Assembly (NCBI GenBank): GCA_946626395.1
Contig: CAMOUF010000292.1
Coordinates: forward strand, 1 to 14,069
DNA length: 14,069 bases
Direction: 5' to 3'
Source of the DNA: an uncultured Clostridia bacterium
GTDB lineage: Bacteria > Bacillota > Clostridia > Christensenellales > Aristaeellaceae
Below the pieces are notes generated by a model that saw nothing but the letters and a program-made list of their open reading frames with translations, searched no databases and had not been told where the DNA came from. A program made the position numbers and the translations under genes. Below are positions 1-7,687 of the stretch, piece by piece (position 1 is the stretch's first letter; each line of letters opens with the position of its first letter).

Positions 1-1329
1 AAGAACCCCAAGCATTATGTGGACCTGGGCGCGCGCATTCCCAAGGGCGTGCTGCTGGTAGGCCCTCCCGGCACGGGCAAAACCCTGCTGGCCAAGGCCG
101 TGGCCGGGGAAGCCAACGTGCCTTTCTTCTCCATTTCGGGCTCCGACTTTGTGGAAATGTTCGTGGGCGTGGGCGCATCCCGCGTGCGCGACTTGTTTGA
201 GCAGGCCAAGCGGAACGCTCCCAGCATCGTGTTCATCGACGAAATCGACGCTGTGGGCCGCCATCGCGGCGCGGGCCTGGGCGGCGGCCACGATGAACGG
301 GAGCAGACCCTGAACCAATTGCTGGTGGAAATGGACGGCTTTACCGCCAACGAGGGCGTCATCGTCATGGCCGCCACCAACCGGCGGGATATTCTGGATC
401 CCGCCCTGCTGCGCCCCGGCCGGTTTGACCGGCAGGTCACCGTCAACTATCCCGACGTAAACGGCCGTATCGCCATTTTGAAGGTGCATTCCAGGGGCAA
501 GCCCCTGGGCCCGGACGTGGATTTGGAAAACATCGCCAAGCGCACGCCCTACGCCACCGGCGCGGACCTGGAAAACATCATGAACGAGGGCGCCATCCAG
601 GCGGCCCGGGAAAAGCAGACCACCATCACCCAGCATCACCTGATCGAGGCGGTGGAGCGCATCCAGATGGGCCCCGAAAAGCGCAGCCACAAGGTGCTGG
701 AGGAGGACCGCCGCATTACCGCCTATCACGAGGCGGGCCATGCCATCGTGGGCCATTACCTGCCCCTGTGCGACGACGTGCATATGATCACCGTGGTGCC
801 CCGCGGCCAGGCCGCCGGCCTCACCCTGAGCCTGCCTGAAAAGGAATTTGACCATCAGGGCAAAAAGCGCCTGCTGCAGAACATCACCATGATGCTGGGC
901 GGCCGGGCGGCTGAAAGCCTGACCCAGGACGACATCTGCACCGGCGCGGTGAGCGATTTGAAGCGCGCTACGGAATTGGCCCGGGGCATGGTGACCCGGT
1001 TCGGCATGAGCGATAAGATCGGCACCGTGTATCTGAGCAACGATCAGGAAGTGTTCGTGGGCATGGAATTCGGCCAGACCCGGGATTACAGCGAGGAAAC
1101 CGCCGCCCTGATCGACGCGGAGGTGCGCGCCATCCTGACCAAGTGCTACGAGGAATCCCAGAATATCCTCAGGGAGCATATCGACCAGCTTCGCGGCCTG
1201 GGCGAACTGCTCATCGAAAAGGAAACCGTGACCCGGGAGGATTTCCTCCGCTTCATGGAAGGCCCCAAGGAAGAGCCGGAACAGCCGGAACAGACCGCCC
1301 AGCCTGAAAGCGGGGAAGAAGCGGAATGA
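1..1329 (+). CDS. ftsH: ATP-dependent zinc metalloprotease FtsH, 3' part
   Basis: This is the C-terminal 442 residues of FtsH, the membrane-anchored AAA+ protease that degrades misfolded membrane proteins and some short-lived regulators. The frame is open through base 1, so the N-terminal membrane segments lie upstream of the window. A GTG at 19 is internal and is not the start. Visible motifs, in fragment numbering: Walker A GPPGTGKT at 21-28, Walker B IVFIDEIDA near 70-78, the second region of homology ending LLRPGRFDRQ near 135-144, the zinc-protease motif HEAGH at 243-247, and the downstream TGAVSDLKRAT segment, whose Asp is the expected third zinc ligand. The acidic, Pro/Gln/Glu-rich C-terminal tail is typical of the family. 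Its stop codon overlaps the start of the PHP gene (ATGA), which suggests translational coupling. The identification is secure. Confidence 0.97.
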   Translation, partial: KNPKHYVDLGARIPKGVLLVGPPGTGKTLLAKAVAGEANVPFFSISGSDFVEMFVGVGASRVRDLFEQAKRNAPSIVFIDEIDAVGRHRGAGLGGGHDEREQTLNQLLVEMDGFTANEGVIVMAATNRRDILDPALLRPGRFDRQVTVNYPDVNGRIAILKVHSRGKPLGPDVDLENIAKRTPYATGADLENIMNEGAIQAAREKQTTITQHHLIEAVERIQMGPEKRSHKVLEEDRRITAYHEAGHAIVGHYLPLCDDVHMITVVPRGQAAGLTLSLPEKEFDHQGKKRLLQNITMMLGGRAAESLTQDDICTGAVSDLKRATELARGMVTRFGMSDKIGTVYLSNDQEVFVGMEFGQTRDYSEETAALIDAEVRAILTKCYEESQNILREHIDQLRGLGELLIEKETVTREDFLRFMEGPKEEPEQPEQTAQPESGEEAE

Positions 1330-2168
1330 CCCACCCTGACCTGCACCTGCACACCAACGCCTCCGACGGCCAGATGGACGCCTATCAACTGGCGCGGCTG
1401 GTGCAGCGGGCGGAGGTGACCCTCTTTTCCGTGACCGATCATGACACCATGGCCGCCCTGCCCGCCGCCGCCGATTGGGCCGACGAGCGGGGCCTGGCCT
1501 TTTTGCCCGGCGTGGAAATCAGCACCGAGGGCGACGAGGAAGTGCATATTTTGGGCTACGGCGTGAAGGCCGACGACCCGGCGCTGAACGAATGCTTTGC
1601 GCAAATGCGCCGGGACCGGGAAGCCCGGGTCCGGATCATGGGAAAGCGATTGGATGAAATGGGCATGCATCTGCCCGTGGACGAAATCATTCGGCAGGCG
1701 GGGGACAGCGTAGGCCGCCCCCACCTGGGCCGGGCCATGCAGGAAGCGGGCTATGTGGGCTCCGTATCCGAAGCCTTTGAAAAATATCTGGGCGCAGGCA
1801 AGCCCGCCTATGCGCCCCGGCCCACGCCCTCCGCGGAGGAAGCCATCCGCCTGCTGCGGAGCAGGGGCGCTGTGCCGGTGCTGGCCCATCCGGAGGAATA
1901 CCAATGGCCGGATGAAAAGCTGCTGTCCCGGCTGGATCAGTGGCAGCGGGCCGGGCTCATGGGCCTGGAGGTGTATCACCCCGCCAACCGGCAGCGCTAT
2001 GCTTTTTATGATCAATTGGCTCGCTCCCGGGGATTGCTTGTGACCGGCGGCAGCGACTTCCACCGGGAAAACGACGGTCATCACGGGCAAATCGGGGAAA
2101 CCGCGCCTGCCTGGAAAAACGCTGTCCGGGACGCCTGGACGCTTTACAGGCTCGTGAACGCAAATTAA
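1326..2168 (+). CDS. PHP-domain phosphoesterase, TrpH/YciV (RNase AM)-like
   Basis: This is a 280-residue PHP-superfamily metal-dependent phosphoesterase. The family's metal-binding motifs appear in order: DLHLHT at residues 5-10, SDG at 13-15, TDHD at 37-40, GVEIS at 62-66, VHILGYG, GRPHLGRAM, LAHPEEY and a final GGSDFH. The full ligand set therefore appears intact. The nearest known family is TrpH/YciV, characterised in E. coli as RNase AM, a 5'-3' exonuclease and 3',5'-bisnucleotide phosphatase. The length matches that family. Activity here is inferred from the motifs, and the real substrate could be an oligonucleotide or a 3'-phosphoadenosine-type nucleotide. The ATG overlaps the ftsH stop by 4 nt. 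No independent ribosome binding site stands out, so it is probably translated by coupling to ftsH. Confidence 0.88.
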   Translation: MTHPDLHLHTNASDGQMDAYQLARLVQRAEVTLFSVTDHDTMAALPAAADWADERGLAFLPGVEISTEGDEEVHILGYGVKADDPALNECFAQMRRDREARVRIMGKRLDEMGMHLPVDEIIRQAGDSVGRPHLGRAMQEAGYVGSVSEAFEKYLGAGKPAYAPRPTPSAEEAIRLLRSRGAVPVLAHPEEYQWPDEKLLSRLDQWQRAGLMGLEVYHPANRQRYAFYDQLARSRGLLVTGGSDFHRENDGHHGQIGETAPAWKNAVRDAWTLYRLVNAN

Positions 2169-2356
2169 CGCTTCATCAGGAAGCGATGGAAAGAAAACGA
2201 TACAGGGTTTAACGCACAGAGAATTAAGTTCGCCATGCAGGCTTTCAGCCTGCCGCGGGCAAAAATCTCTGGGCGGTGTGAAGTGCGCTCTGAAAACAGC
2301 GCTGAAAGCTGTTCTTACGCAGCGCAGTCCACGATTGACAATAAAGGAGATCATTC
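2169..2356 (+). promoter_or_regulatory. Structured leader/intergenic region upstream of the VanW gene
   Basis: This 188-nt gap contains no convincing ORF. It holds a small hairpin just after the PHP stop (2169-2174 with 2180-2185), followed by two nested stem-loop domains. In domain 1, CGC at 2213-2215 and CAGAGA at 2217-2222 pair with TCTCTG at 2266-2271 and GCG at 2273-2275. This encloses a 7-bp hairpin (2237-2243 with 2247-2253). In domain 2, TGCGCT at 2284-2289 pairs with AGCGCA at 2321-2326, around AACAGC/GCTGTT (2295-2300 with 2308-2313). A strong AAAGGAG ribosome binding site follows at 2343-2349. No promoter with both boxes was recognised. I cannot assign the region to a known riboswitch class. 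Confidence 0.4.
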
Positions 2357-3868
2357 ATGAATTTTCAACAAGGCTACCGTCCGCCGCAGCAGCCCAAGCC
2401 CCAGAAGAAAAAGCTGTCCAAAACGGCGGTGGTGCTGCTGACCGTCTTGTTGGCTGCGGTCGTGGGCGGCGGCATCTACGGGGGGCTGCGCCTGCATCAG
2501 GAAAATGAACGCAGGCGCGCCATGGCCCAGGCGCTGGCTCCCTATCGGGAAGCCTACCTGCCCGGCGTGTATGTGGACGGCCTGTCCCTGGGCGGCATGA
2601 CTGCCCAGGAGGGCATCGACGCGGTGCTGGAGCAGATCGAAAAGCGCCAATCCGGCTGGAGCCTGGCGCTGACCTACCAGGGCCATGTGTTCTATACCCT
2701 GCATTATACCGATTTCGGTGTGACCACGGACGTGGCCGGGGTGTATGCCTTGCTGGAGCCGCTTTACAGCTTGGGCAAGGTCGGCACGCTGGATGAGCGC
2801 AAGGCGGAAATGGACGACGTGGCCCAGAATCCCCGCCACGCTTACACCACTGAAAGCGAGCTCACCGACGGGCGGCTGGACAGTATTTTAAGCCAGATCC
2901 AGGCGCAATTGACCCGCGCCCCCCAGGACGCCTCCCTTGCTTTCTTTGACCCCAACCTGAACGACCCCTTCGTGATCCAGCAGGAGGTGTACGGCGCATC
3001 CCTGGATGTGGCGGCGGCCAAGGAACAGATTCTGGCCAAAGCGGCCAGCGGGGAAAGCGGCACCCTGGAAATGACGCCCGATCCGGTGGCTCCCAAGGTG
3101 ACCACCCAGGATATCCGGGACCAGGTGACGCTGCGCAGCCGCGCCACGACCCCGGTATCCTCCGCCTCCACGGAGGACCGCACCAGCAATATCCGCACCG
3201 CCTTTTCCTATCTCTCCGGCACCACCTTGGGTCCGGGAGAGCGGCTCAGCTTTAATAAGACCATCAAGGAACGCACGCTGCAAAACGGCTATAAATACGC
3301 CATCGAGTATGTGACCGGGATGGAGCAGATGGGCATCGGCGGCGGTGTTTGCCAGGCCAGCACCACCCTGTATATCGCCTCCCTCCTGTCCGACCTGGAG
3401 ATCGTGAACCGGATTTCCCATTCCGATCCCGTGTCTTATACCACCTTTGGCCAGGACGCCACCGTGTACTGGAACCGCTACGATCTGGTGATCAGAAACA
3501 ATACCGACGGCACCCTGTACATCACCGCCAAGGTGGTGGAAAAGAAAAAGAACAGCTATGAATGCCAGGTGTGCATTTACGGGCCCAAGTTAGAGGAGGG
3601 CGTCAGTTATAAGCTGCGTACCGAAACCGTGGCCACCGTCTCCGCCCCCCTGGTGGAAACCTTCCAGAAGGATACCGATCATACCTACGTCACCTATAAG
3701 GACGAGGAGCCTTATCTGGTGCGCAAGGCCCGGGACGGCTTTACCAACGAAACCTATCTGCAAAAGTTCAAAAACGGCGAACTGGTGGACGAAAAATTCA
3801 TCAGCCGGGACGTGTGCAAGGAGCGCGCCGCCGTGTATTATATCGGCACCCTGGACAGAACAGAGTAA
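2357..3868 (+). CDS. Membrane-anchored VanW-family envelope protein (YoaR-like)
   Basis: A 503-residue protein with a short Pro/Lys-rich cytoplasmic N-terminus, one membrane segment at about residues 23-44 and a large extracytoplasmic part. The segment from about 60 to 240 resembles the peptidoglycan-binding repeats usually found in YoaR/VanW proteins (for example YLPGVYVDGLSLGGMTAQEG). The VanW domain spans roughly 270-400 and carries the hallmark GPGERLSFN and GIGGGVCQAS (Cys332). The last ~75 residues look like a degenerate G5 domain. VanW is named from vancomycin-resistance clusters, but chromosomal copies like this are common in Clostridia and their biochemical role is unknown. No other van genes are present, so this is not evidence of resistance. 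The start is supported by AAAGGAG 7 nt upstream. It is probably a single-gene unit, with a structured leader before it and a terminator after it. Confidence 0.88.
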   Translation: MNFQQGYRPPQQPKPQKKKLSKTAVVLLTVLLAAVVGGGIYGGLRLHQENERRRAMAQALAPYREAYLPGVYVDGLSLGGMTAQEGIDAVLEQIEKRQSGWSLALTYQGHVFYTLHYTDFGVTTDVAGVYALLEPLYSLGKVGTLDERKAEMDDVAQNPRHAYTTESELTDGRLDSILSQIQAQLTRAPQDASLAFFDPNLNDPFVIQQEVYGASLDVAAAKEQILAKAASGESGTLEMTPDPVAPKVTTQDIRDQVTLRSRATTPVSSASTEDRTSNIRTAFSYLSGTTLGPGERLSFNKTIKERTLQNGYKYAIEYVTGMEQMGIGGGVCQASTTLYIASLLSDLEIVNRISHSDPVSYTTFGQDATVYWNRYDLVIRNNTDGTLYITAKVVEKKKNSYECQVCIYGPKLEEGVSYKLRTETVATVSAPLVETFQKDTDHTYVTYKDEEPYLVRKARDGFTNETYLQKFKNGELVDEKFISRDVCKERAAVYYIGTLDRTE

Positions 3869-3915
3869 GAAAAGATAGACGGTGAAAAAAGGTCTCCTGC
3901 TTCAAATCAGAAAAC

Positions 3916-3945
3916 AAAAGGTTCCTGGAAACGGGAACCTTTTTT
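3916..3945 (+). terminator. Intrinsic terminator after the VanW gene
   Basis: A 10-bp stem, AAAAGGTTCC (3916-3925) with GGAACCTTTT (3934-3943), has an 8-nt loop and runs into six Ts (3940-3945). It sits 47 nt past the VanW stop codon and just before the next promoter, so it cleanly separates the two transcription units. Confidence 0.9.
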
Positions 3946-3947
3946 GC

Positions 3948-3976
3948 TGTACAAGAATGGGAAAACGTGGTATACT
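3948..3976 (+). promoter_or_regulatory. Probable sigma-A promoter for the HAD gene
   Basis: A -35-like TGTACA (3948-3953) is separated by exactly 17 nt from TATACT (3971-3976). It lies directly after the VanW terminator. Transcription would begin near 3983 and leave a leader of about 60 nt before the TTG start at 4045. The -10 box differs from consensus at one position and the -35 box at two. Confidence 0.6.
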
Positions 3977-4044
3977 GGCCATGGAGAGAATCGTGCGTGC
4001 TTTGTCACGGATCAAAACAACTTAACAGGAAGAGAGGAACATCC

Positions 4045-4719
4045 TTGATTCAAGCCGTGATTTTTAACCTGGACGGCGTGCTGGTGTGCACGGACGAATG
4101 CCATTACCGGGCCTGGACGCAGCTGGCGTATGAGCAGGGGATCATTCTTCAGCCCGAATTCTATCTGAAAATGGTGGGGCTCAAGCGCATGGACAGCATC
4201 AAAATCCTGCTGAAAAAAGCCGAGCGGGTGTACGCTAATCCGGAAATGTGGGCTTTGAGCGTCCGAAAAAACGATATCTTCAATGAAATGATCGACCGGC
4301 TGGATCAGGAAAGCATCCTGCCCGGGGCCCTGGAAACGGTGATCGCCCTGAAAAACAAGGGATATAAAACAGCGGTGGCTTCCTCCAGCGAGAACGCATC
4401 CGGCATCCTGCGGCAGCTGCGCATCGATCATTGGTTCGACGTGGTGGTGGACGGTACCCAGATCGAAAAGGGCAAGCCCGATCCGGAGGTATATCTCACC
4501 GCCGCCCGGAAGCTGGCCATGCCCACGGGGAACTGCCTGGTGGTGGAAAATACTCCGGCAGGGGAGGAGGGGGCCCGGCAGGCGGGCATGCGCTGCCTGC
4601 TGCTGAGCAACCCCTATGAAGCGGAATCCCAGGAGCGCCTGCCCGGCACCCTGGCGGAATTGGATCTGATAGACCTGCTGGAGCGGGAAAGAAAGGGCGA
4701 GGCGCTTTCAATCAGTTAG
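4045..4719 (+). CDS. Beta-phosphoglucomutase-like HAD-family protein with Asn in place of the nucleophile
   Basis: A 224-residue HAD subfamily I protein with an alpha-helical cap, closely resembling beta-phosphoglucomutase. TTG 4045 is chosen as start because AGAGAGGAA (4031-4039) lies just upstream and the family normally begins a few residues before the first motif. A GTG at 3967 overlaps the promoter. Motif I reads VIFNLDGVL: the position of the nucleophilic Asp (Asp8 in the Lactococcus enzyme) is Asn8, while Asp10 is kept. The other landmarks are present: Thr16, His20 and Trp24 in the cap, Arg48, SSS at 113-115, Lys144 in GKPDPEVY, and VVENTPAG with Glu168/Asn169. Asn169 is common in related phosphatases. 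Unless Asn8 is a sequencing error or is deamidated, phosphoenzyme formation should fail. It may then be a binding or regulatory protein. The gene stands alone between its own promoter and tldD. Confidence 0.85.
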   Translation: MIQAVIFNLDGVLVCTDECHYRAWTQLAYEQGIILQPEFYLKMVGLKRMDSIKILLKKAERVYANPEMWALSVRKNDIFNEMIDRLDQESILPGALETVIALKNKGYKTAVASSSENASGILRQLRIDHWFDVVVDGTQIEKGKPDPEVYLTAARKLAMPTGNCLVVENTPAGEEGARQAGMRCLLLSNPYEAESQERLPGTLAELDLIDLLERERKGEALSIS

Positions 4720-4749
4720 GAGTTAGAAGTGAGGAGTGAGGAGTTAATA
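4715..4749 (+). repeat. Short tandem heptamer repeat (five units) across the HAD stop codon
   Basis: Five consecutive 7-nt units read GTTAGGA, GTTAGAA, GTGAGGA, GTGAGGA and GTTAATA. The first unit supplies the TAG stop (4717-4719) of the HAD gene. The composition (G, A and T only) contrasts with the GC-rich surroundings, which suggests an inserted or slippage-grown repeat, not coding or regulatory sequence. Confidence 0.65.
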
Positions 4750-4774
4750 GTTTTCAATTTCTCACGTTTAGCTC

Positions 4775-4802
4775 TTGACTGTTATGACTGAAACTGTTCA
4801 AT
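4775..4802 (+). promoter_or_regulatory. Possible weak promoter for tldD-tldE
   Basis: TTGACT (4775-4780) is followed after 16 nt by TTCAAT (4797-4802), in an AT-rich patch just ahead of tldD. The -35 is good and the -10 is poor. No terminator was seen between the HAD gene and tldD, so read-through from upstream is an equal possibility. Confidence 0.3.
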
Positions 4803-4826
4803 ACAAAACAAAAAAGGGAGGTTCTC

Positions 4827-6206
4827 ATGCTCAAACAGGACGTGGCGCAGGCGGTCATTGCCGAAGCGCTGAAAACAGGCGGCGATTTCGCCGAAATCTT
4901 CTTGGAGGATCGGCAGAACAACAACATCTCCATGCTGTCCGGCAGGGTGGAAAGCGTGAACAGCCGCAGGCTCCATGGCGCGGGCGTGCGGGTGTTCAGC
5001 GGGTTCCAGGGGGTATACGTATATACCAACGATACTTCCATGAACGGCCTTCTGGACTGCGCCAAGCGGGCGGCCTCCGCCATTGAGGGCAAGGCTTTTT
5101 ATGCCCCCAAGGATTTGGTCTGGACGGACGTGCCCAACATCCACTTCATCCAGGAATCGCCCGACGCGGTCAAGTCCGCCCGGAAGGTGGCAAAAATGAA
5201 GGAAGCCCAGGCGGTGCTGAACAATGAACAGGAAATCGTTCAGGGCAGCATCAGCTATATGGACAGCGTGCAGCGGGTGTGGATCGCCAACAGCGAGGGC
5301 CTGTTTACCACAGACACCCGGGTGTATACCCGCATGAGCGTGGCGGCCATCGCCTCCAACGGCACGGAGAACCAGACCGGCAGCACCAGCCCCGGCGGCA
5401 TGCAGGGTTTTGAAATTTTCAATGCCAGGATCGACCCGGAAGCCATGGCGAAGGAAGCGGCCCGGCAGGCCCGCACCATGCTTCACGCGCCCATGTGCCC
5501 GGCGGGCATCATGCCGGTGGTGATCGACAACGGCTTTGGCGGCGTGATCTTCCACGAAGCCTGCGGCCATTCCCTGGAGGCCACCGCCGTGGCGGTGGGC
5601 AACAGCGAAATGTGCGGGAAGCTGGGGCAGAAGGTGGCGGCGGACTGCGTTACCGCCATCGACGACGGCACCATTCCCAACGAGTGGGGCAGCCTGAACA
5701 TTGACGACGAGGGCACGCCCACCACACGCCTGGTGCTGATTGAAAACGGCATTCTGAAAAACTATATGATCGATAAGCTCAACGCCCGCCGCATGAACAT
5801 GCCCATCACCGGCAGCGGGCGGCGGCAGGGCTATATGTTCGCCCCCACCTCCCGGATGCGCAACACCTATATCGCCGCCGGGAACGACGACAACGATGAA
5901 ATCATCGCTTCCATGGGCGACGGATTGTACGCCAAGAAGATGGGCGGCGGCAGCGTGGAGCCCACCACCGGCAAATTCAATTTCGCCGTGGGGGAAGGCT
6001 ACCTGGTCAAGGATGGCAAGATCGCCCATCCCGTGCGGGGCGCGTCCCTCATCGGCCGGGGCAGCGAGATCCTGCTCAAGATCGACCGGGTGGGCAAGGA
6101 TATGCAGATGGCCCAGGGCATGTGCGGCTCCATCAGCGGCAGCATCCCCACTAACGTGGGCCAGCCCATGATCCGCGTGTCTGAAATGACCGTGGGCGGA
6201 CGATAA
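4827..6206 (+). CDS. tldD: TldD family metalloprotease
   Basis: A 459-residue TldD. With TldE it forms a heterodimeric zinc protease that, in E. coli, degrades unfolded peptides and trims modified peptides such as microcin B17 and the CcdA antitoxin. The catalytic HEACGH (HExxxH) motif is at residues 243-248, and Glu244 is the expected general base. The C-terminal family signature CGSISGSIPTNVGQPMIRVS, including the conserved Cys, is intact. The length is close to the 481 residues of E. coli TldD. The ATG follows AGGGAGG (4815-4821) by 5 nt. The gene is 17 nt from tldE and surely co-transcribed with it. No modified-peptide biosynthetic enzymes are in the window, so the general peptidase role is the safer reading. 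Confidence 0.95.
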   Translation: MLKQDVAQAVIAEALKTGGDFAEIFLEDRQNNNISMLSGRVESVNSRRLHGAGVRVFSGFQGVYVYTNDTSMNGLLDCAKRAASAIEGKAFYAPKDLVWTDVPNIHFIQESPDAVKSARKVAKMKEAQAVLNNEQEIVQGSISYMDSVQRVWIANSEGLFTTDTRVYTRMSVAAIASNGTENQTGSTSPGGMQGFEIFNARIDPEAMAKEAARQARTMLHAPMCPAGIMPVVIDNGFGGVIFHEACGHSLEATAVAVGNSEMCGKLGQKVAADCVTAIDDGTIPNEWGSLNIDDEGTPTTRLVLIENGILKNYMIDKLNARRMNMPITGSGRRQGYMFAPTSRMRNTYIAAGNDDNDEIIASMGDGLYAKKMGGGSVEPTTGKFNFAVGEGYLVKDGKIAHPVRGASLIGRGSEILLKIDRVGKDMQMAQGMCGSISGSIPTNVGQPMIRVSEMTVGGR

Positions 6207-6223
6207 GGAAGGGGGAAAAGAAA

Positions 6224-7591
6224 ATGACCGTAGATCAGTTCATTCAGGCATTGTTGGATGAGGCGCAGAAGGAAGGCATCTTGGCGGCGGAAGTTTATCT
6301 TTCCTCCAGCGACAGCTTCCGGGCCATGTGCGTCAAAGGCCAGATCAGCAATTATACCGTTCATGCCACCCGGGGCCTGAGCCTGCGGGGCTTATACAAC
6401 GGGAAAATGGGCTATGCCGCAACGGAAGCCTTCGATGAAGAGGCGGTGGGCCAATTGGTTCAGGCCGTGAAGGAAAGCGCCGAGCTCACCGAGGACGAGG
6501 ACGTTCAGGAAATTTATCAGGGCGACGGGGAATATCCCCATGTGTACAATTATAATCCCGCCCTGGATCAGGTGGCCGAGCAGAAAAAGCTGCAGTTGAT
6601 CCAGGATATTGAGAAAAAGGCCCTGGCCCTGGATGAAAGGGTGACGGCCCTGAATTATAACATGATTTCCACCAGCAGCGGCGAAACCCGCATCGTGAAC
6701 CGGGTGGTGGGAGCGGACGGAAAGGCTCACGGCCTGGATCTGTGCTATCGGGACAACATGGCCGTGTGCTATATCAGCGCCACCGCCAAGGAGGGCGAAC
6801 GGGTGTCCACCGGCTCCGCCTTCCGGGTGAGCCGGAATTTTGACGAAATCGACGCCGATCAGATCGCCCGGGAGGCGGTGGAGGAAGCGCTGTTCATGCT
6901 GCGCGCTGCGCCCGTTCCCAGCGGCGCTTACCGGGCCATTATCGACGCCAAATGCATGCCCGATTTGCTGGGCGTGTTCGCTGGCGTGTTTTCCGCGGAA
7001 AGCGCCCAGAAGGGCCTGAGCCTGCTGGCGGGCAAGGAAGGGGAAATCATCGCCTCCGAAGCGGTGACGCTGATGGACGATCCGCTGCTCCCCGGCGGCC
7101 TGGCCAGCCAGCCCTTTGACGCCGAAGGCGTGGCCACCCGCACCAAGGCGGTCATTGAAAAGGGCAAGCTGACCACCCTGCTCCACAACCTGAAAACCGC
7201 GAAAAAGGCAGGGGTGAAAACCACCGGCAACGCGGCCAAATCAGGCTACGCCGGGGCCGTGAACGTAAGCCCCAGCAATTTCTATCTTTCTCCCGGGGAA
7301 AAGAGCAAGGAAGAATTGCTTTCCCAGATGGGCGACGGCCTGGTGATCACCGAGGTCAGCGGCCTCCACGCCGGGGCCAACCCCATCAGCGGCGATTTCT
7401 CCCTGATCGCCCAGGGCTACACCGTGAAGGACGGAAAGAAGGATCAGCCCGTGGAACAGATCACCGTGGCGGGCAACTTCTATCAGCTGCTGAAAAACGT
7501 CCGCGCCGTGGGCAGCGATTTGACCTTCCCCGGCAGCGCCATCGGCAGCCCCTCCGTGGACGTGGGCGAAATCTCCGTGGCGGGGAAATGA
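6224..7591 (+). CDS. tldE: TldE (PmbA) family protease partner
   Basis: A 455-residue partner of TldD, close to E. coli PmbA/TldE (450 residues). In the characterised complex TldE lacks the zinc motif and completes the shared cavity. No HExxxH is visible here either, in line with that role. Family signatures include the GDGLVITEVSGLHAGANPIS stretch and the conserved end (GSAIGSPSVDVGEISVAGK). The start ATG at 6224 is preceded by a purine-rich AAGGAAGGGGG stretch. The 17-nt gap from tldD indicates an operon. A 19-bp hairpin lies 23 nt after the stop codon and may stabilise or end the transcript. Confidence 0.94.
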   Translation: MTVDQFIQALLDEAQKEGILAAEVYLSSSDSFRAMCVKGQISNYTVHATRGLSLRGLYNGKMGYAATEAFDEEAVGQLVQAVKESAELTEDEDVQEIYQGDGEYPHVYNYNPALDQVAEQKKLQLIQDIEKKALALDERVTALNYNMISTSSGETRIVNRVVGADGKAHGLDLCYRDNMAVCYISATAKEGERVSTGSAFRVSRNFDEIDADQIAREAVEEALFMLRAAPVPSGAYRAIIDAKCMPDLLGVFAGVFSAESAQKGLSLLAGKEGEIIASEAVTLMDDPLLPGGLASQPFDAEGVATRTKAVIEKGKLTTLLHNLKTAKKAGVKTTGNAAKSGYAGAVNVSPSNFYLSPGEKSKEELLSQMGDGLVITEVSGLHAGANPISGDFSLIAQGYTVKDGKKDQPVEQITVAGNFYQLLKNVRAVGSDLTFPGSAIGSPSVDVGEISVAGK

Positions 7592-7614
7592 CAGATTAGG
7601 AACGATGATGATCA

Positions 7615-7655
7615 GGGGGAAACCGCTCTTTGGAGCCCAAAGAGCGGTTTCCCCC
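7615..7655 (+). repeat. Perfect 19-bp hairpin after tldE, no T-tract
   Basis: GGGGGAAACCGCTCTTTGG (7615-7633) is an exact reverse complement of 7637-7655, with a 3-nt loop (AGC). The following bases are C-rich (TGCCCCCTTTCC), so it is not a standard intrinsic terminator on the plus strand, and the opposite strand continues into TGATCATC. It could be a Rho-assisted or processing-stabilised 3' end, or a copy of a dispersed palindromic element. Confidence 0.7.
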
Positions 7656-7661
7656 TGCCCC

Positions 7662-7687
7662 CTTTCCGAGAAAAGCGATTCGGAAAG
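7662..7687. repeat. Second hairpin downstream of tldE
   Basis: CTTTCCGA (7662-7669) pairs exactly with TCGGAAAG (7680-7687) across a 10-nt loop. It lies 6 nt after the 19-bp hairpin. Together the two stem-loops occupy most of the first 100 bases after tldE. The rest of 7592-7859 is AT-rich and holds no convincing gene. Confidence 0.45.

Noticed and set aside
2335..2340. TTGACA just before the VanW gene as a -35 box
   Set aside because: It lies 17 nt before the start codon, so a -10 box and start of transcription would fall inside the coding sequence. No -10 is seen at the right spacing.
1146..2354. 402-codon open frame antisense to ftsH and the PHP gene
   Set aside because: A shadow frame. 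The plus-strand genes contain complete catalytic motifs, and the antisense product resembles no family.
2357..3868. VanW gene as a sign of glycopeptide resistance
   Set aside because: No vanH, vanA/B, vanX or vanRS genes are present. VanW-domain proteins are common chromosomal envelope proteins in Clostridia.
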